From the NCBI GenBank assembly GCA_964541595.1, contig CAZIRO010000057.1, positions 1 to 14,776 on the forward strand: a stretch of 14,776 nt of DNA, given 5' to 3'. Of this stretch, positions 12,885 to 14,776 are shown piece by piece (the first letter of the stretch is position 1; every line of letters begins with the position of its first letter). The stretch is from CAZIRO01 sp964541595. Its GTDB lineage: Bacteria > Acidobacteriota > HRBIN11. The translations under genes and the position numbers were made by a program. The notes below the pieces were generated by a model. That model ran no database searches, was not told the DNA's origin, and worked only from the letters and a program-made list of their open reading frames with translations.

Positions 12885-14485
12885 AATACGGGTGCAGCGT
12901 CCGGGCGATCGGGTGGTGGCTCATCTCATGGGTAGTGTGCGGCTACATGGGGGTCAAATCGGCCTGGCCGCGCCCCCTGCGCGATTGTATGGCATGGGTC
13001 CGTCAGGTTCCCGAGATCCGCACTGTTGCGCAGCGGTGGATGGATCCGGGATGGCCGAAATGGTCCCGATCCCGCTGGGAGACGGCCATGGTCGCTGCCC
13101 GTCACCGCGGGGATTGGCGTGCCCTTCAGGCGATGGGGTACATCCTCTATCGGTGTGGACTTCAGGATCTTGCCCGGCGGGCATGGTCCGCGGGTCTGCA
13201 TGTGTACCTCGTACAGGGCGGCATCCCCGTATATGCCCAGGAACCCACCGCATTTCCCTGGTGGCAGCTGTGGGATACTGAGATGCAATTGCCCCGTCCG
13301 CCGCTACGGGCGCTCGCGGAACTGTGGATGCGGGGCGCAGAATGGACACCGAACCTCTGGGACCGGTCCGTGCGCAGCAGCGTATTGATCGAGCGGTTGC
13401 GACAATACCGCATGTTTCGGGAGATGCTGCGGATCCGGACATTTGAACGGCGTCTGGCCCGGGAGATGGCCCCATACCGTGTGGCCCCTCTGCAGTGGCG
13501 TGCGTGGAGGTACGTGCTCCGGGTGGGACTGCATGTCTGGTGGCCCGTCGCAGTGACGGGTATTCTGATGATTGCGGTGTGTGCGCCGTTTCGGCATGGA
13601 CCGGGAATTCGCTGGTGGATTGGCAGTCTGTTGTTGGCCGGAGTTGTCGGATTCGGAGGTGCGGTGGCGGATGCATGGCTGGCCAGTGCGGAACGTGCCT
13701 GGCAACAATTGCACACAACCGTGCTGAAGGACGGAAACGTGCGACCACCCTTGCGGGTACGTGCGGAGGGAAATGCTCCGGTCCGGGCGTATAATCGGGC
13801 GCTGCGGTTGCGGGATACGGAACGCATGCAACAGTTGACCCACCGGTATCCGTTTCTTTTGGGCGTCTGGATGCGGTACGCACCGGACCGGTACATCCCG
13901 AACGTACCCATCTGGCCGGAACTGCACCGTATCGCTGCGGCTGCACGCTGGTCGGTGATCATTCGTGCGGCGGTTCAACGAAGTTGGGCGTCTCTCCGGG
14001 AGGGACTGCTGTGGTGGGTTGGATGGCTGCCGTTTGTCGTGCTGCTCAGTGTGCTGGACCGGTGGACTTCCCCACGTCGGCCCGTCTGCCGAACGGCCCG
14101 TATGGCCCGCTGGCTATTGATCTTCTGGCCCGGGGGGTCCCGGGCGCGACGACACGCGTTCCGAACGGCACTGATCCTGTGGTGGTTGACGTGGCTGACG
14201 ACCGTATTGGTCGTGCATATCATGCGTCAGAGTGTGCACACCATCTGGGGGGATCAGCTCTCTCCGGTCTGGCAGACGCTGATCGTCCATACGGGGGAAT
14301 CGTCCGTAATCCTCTGGGGCGGACTATATCCCGCCCTATTGGGGGGCGCATTGTTCTGCTGGACACTGCACGGTATGTTTTTCTGGATGGATTATGCGGC
14401 GGAATCTGCAACTGTAGCGCGGGAACCCGCAACGATTTCCGGAGGCATACATGGAGGAGGCGGGCGGATTCGAACCGCCGAATAA
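12881..14485 (+). CDS. Polytopic membrane protein coupled to the secretin, unknown function
   Basis: The 534-residue protein starts with a TTG at 12881 overlapping the secretin stop (TTGA) and has AAGGA upstream, so translation is coupled. A first hydrophobic segment (9-24) may be an anchor or signal. Residues 64-110 (WETAMVAARHRGDWRALQAMGYILYRCGLQDLARRAW) look like one or two helical TPR-type repeats in a large soluble part. Membrane segments are predicted near 216-235, 245-263, 373-392, 428-446 and 475-501. It is rich in Trp and Arg. I do not recognise the family; pairing with a secretin suggests an inner-membrane partner of the same envelope machine. The last ten or so residues (GGGGRIRTAE) and the stop come from the antisense strand of tRNA-Cys, so the C-terminus is not conserved protein sequence. 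Confidence 0.8.
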   Translation: MKYGCSVRAIGWWLISWVVCGYMGVKSAWPRPLRDCMAWVRQVPEIRTVAQRWMDPGWPKWSRSRWETAMVAARHRGDWRALQAMGYILYRCGLQDLARRAWSAGLHVYLVQGGIPVYAQEPTAFPWWQLWDTEMQLPRPPLRALAELWMRGAEWTPNLWDRSVRSSVLIERLRQYRMFREMLRIRTFERRLAREMAPYRVAPLQWRAWRYVLRVGLHVWWPVAVTGILMIAVCAPFRHGPGIRWWIGSLLLAGVVGFGGAVADAWLASAERAWQQLHTTVLKDGNVRPPLRVRAEGNAPVRAYNRALRLRDTERMQQLTHRYPFLLGVWMRYAPDRYIPNVPIWPELHRIAAAARWSVIIRAAVQRSWASLREGLLWWVGWLPFVVLLSVLDRWTSPRRPVCRTARMARWLLIFWPGGSRARRHAFRTALILWWLTWLTTVLVVHIMRQSVHTIWGDQLSPVWQTLIVHTGESSVILWGGLYPALLGGALFCWTLHGMFFWMDYAAESATVAREPATISGGIHGGGGRIRTAE

Positions 14486-14527
14486 GGGCTTTGCAGGCCC
14501 CCGCCTTCACCGCTTGGCTACGCCTCC
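14452..14527 (-). tRNA. tRNA-Cys (anticodon GCA), CCA encoded
   Basis: Read on the minus strand, acceptor GGAGGCG (14521-14527) pairs with CGCCTCC (14456-14462), followed by U73 and an encoded CCA (14452-14454). The anticodon stem GGGGC/GCCCU encloses loop CTGCAAA with anticodon GCA. The D arm (TAGCCAAGCGGTGAAGGC) and the T arm with GGTTCGAATCC are regular, and U73 is the usual cysteine identity base. The 3' end overlaps the convergent membrane-protein gene by 34 bases. Confidence 0.97.
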
Positions 14528-14528
14528 C

Positions 14529-14603
14529 TGGAGCGGGAAACGGGATTCGAACCCGCGACCTTCTGCATGGCAAGCAGACGCTCTTCCACTGAGCTATTCC
14601 CGC
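14529..14603 (-). tRNA. tRNA-Gly (anticodon GCC), CCA encoded
   Basis: Read on the minus strand, acceptor GCGGGAA (14597-14603) pairs with TTCCCGC (14533-14539), followed by U73 and encoded CCA (14529-14531). The anticodon stem TCTGC/GCAGA encloses loop TTGCCAT with anticodon GCC. The D arm (TAGCTCAGTGGAAGAGC) and T arm (GGGTTCGAATCCC) are typical. Only one base separates its CCA from the first base of tRNA-Cys, so both come from one precursor. Confidence 0.97.
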
Positions 14604-14617
14604 TCTCTTCATTTCCA

Positions 14618-14646
14618 ATTATAGGTTCCTCCGATGCCACCGTCAA
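14618..14646 (-). promoter_or_regulatory. Sigma-70 promoter of the tRNA-Gly/tRNA-Cys operon
   Basis: On the minus strand TTGACG (14641-14646) and a perfect TATAAT (14618-14623) are exactly 17 bases apart, 14 bases before the first base of tRNA-Gly. The start point would be near 14611. Repeat copy D begins 16 bases upstream of the -35 box. Confidence 0.85.
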
Positions 14647-14662
14647 TCCCGCAGACCTTGGG

Positions 14663-14776
14663 ATCGGGACAGGCCATGGGCCAGGGGATGCGCCGGATGC
14701 GCGGATGGCCCGGTGGACACCGCGTGTCAGGTCTCCGGTCCCAGGTGTCGGGTGGCAGGTGGCAGCGCACCCTGGA
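14663..14776 (+). repeat. Left end of a MITE-like element (copy D, cut by the window edge)
   Basis: 14663-14683 matches the 21-bp terminal repeat with one change (GGGCCA for GGGACA). It is followed by GGGGATGCGC, GGATGGCCCGGTGGACACC and five heptamers in perfect phase at 14730-14764: GGTCTCC, GGTCCCA, GGTGTCG, GGTGGCA, GGTGGCA. The right end lies beyond the window. No gene is seen here. Confidence 0.75.

Noticed and set aside
14414..14426. GCGGGAACCCGC as terminator for the tRNA operon
   Set aside because: The loop is too small and no T-run follows on the minus strand; it lies inside the convergent coding sequence.
14220..14618. Minus-strand open frame across the two tRNAs
   Set aside because: Its peptide (KSVCLPCRRSRVRIPFPAPG) is the well-known translation artefact of tRNA sequence.

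Overview
This 14.8 kb window is GC-rich chromosomal DNA (near 60% G+C by eye) from a diderm bacterium. The outer-membrane secretin with a lipoprotein signal indicates an outer membrane. Initiation sites mostly carry strong GGAGG-type Shine-Dalgarno sequences, TTG is used as a start at least twice, and promoters look like ordinary sigma-70 sites. I cannot assign a phylum. The content is housekeeping genes mixed with unnamed membrane proteins, as in deep-branching, possibly thermophilic lineages, but that is inference.

Layout. 1-205: end of a dispersed repeat, then a DUF2231-type membrane protein (+). 658-3831: minus-strand cluster cutA, a 788-residue polytopic spermidine-synthase-like protein, and a translationally coupled anchored protein with a GspG-like tail. 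3832-4249: a repeat element and the groEL terminator. 4250-6364: groES-groEL (-) with a clear promoter and terminator. 6454-7122: a secreted protein of unknown function (+) with lower G+C. 7226-10023: minus-strand operon of an M20 dipeptidase, moaC and a tryptophan-rich membrane protein, preceded by a structured leader. 10312-10872: PduO-type cobalamin adenosyltransferase (-). 11101-14485: promoter, TPR-secretin lipoprotein and a coupled polytopic membrane protein (+). 14452-14646: tRNA-Gly and tRNA-Cys (-) with their promoter. 14663-end: another repeat copy.

The most unusual component is a family of non-coding elements in intergenic DNA at 1-52, 3913-4133, 10920-11086 and 14663-14776. The two complete copies (221 and 167 bp) are bounded by 21-bp terminal inverted repeats of the form ATCGGGACAGG-NN-ATGGGACA. 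Three copies contain an in-phase array of degenerate heptamers, GGTNNCR. Three ends are followed outside by a further inverted copy of the terminal octamer (GTCCCGAT...ATCGGGAC), giving hairpins next to gene starts. They look like MITE-type non-autonomous elements carrying a heptanucleotide repeat, and they lie upstream of cutA, the adenosyltransferase, the secretin operon and the tRNA operon, so they may affect expression.

Other points worth a second look are the end of the secretin-partner gene, whose last codons and stop lie antisense inside tRNA-Cys; the pairing of a lipoprotein secretin with an unknown inner-membrane partner and no visible type II secretion genes; and competing inverted repeats in the leader of the dipeptidase-moaC operon.
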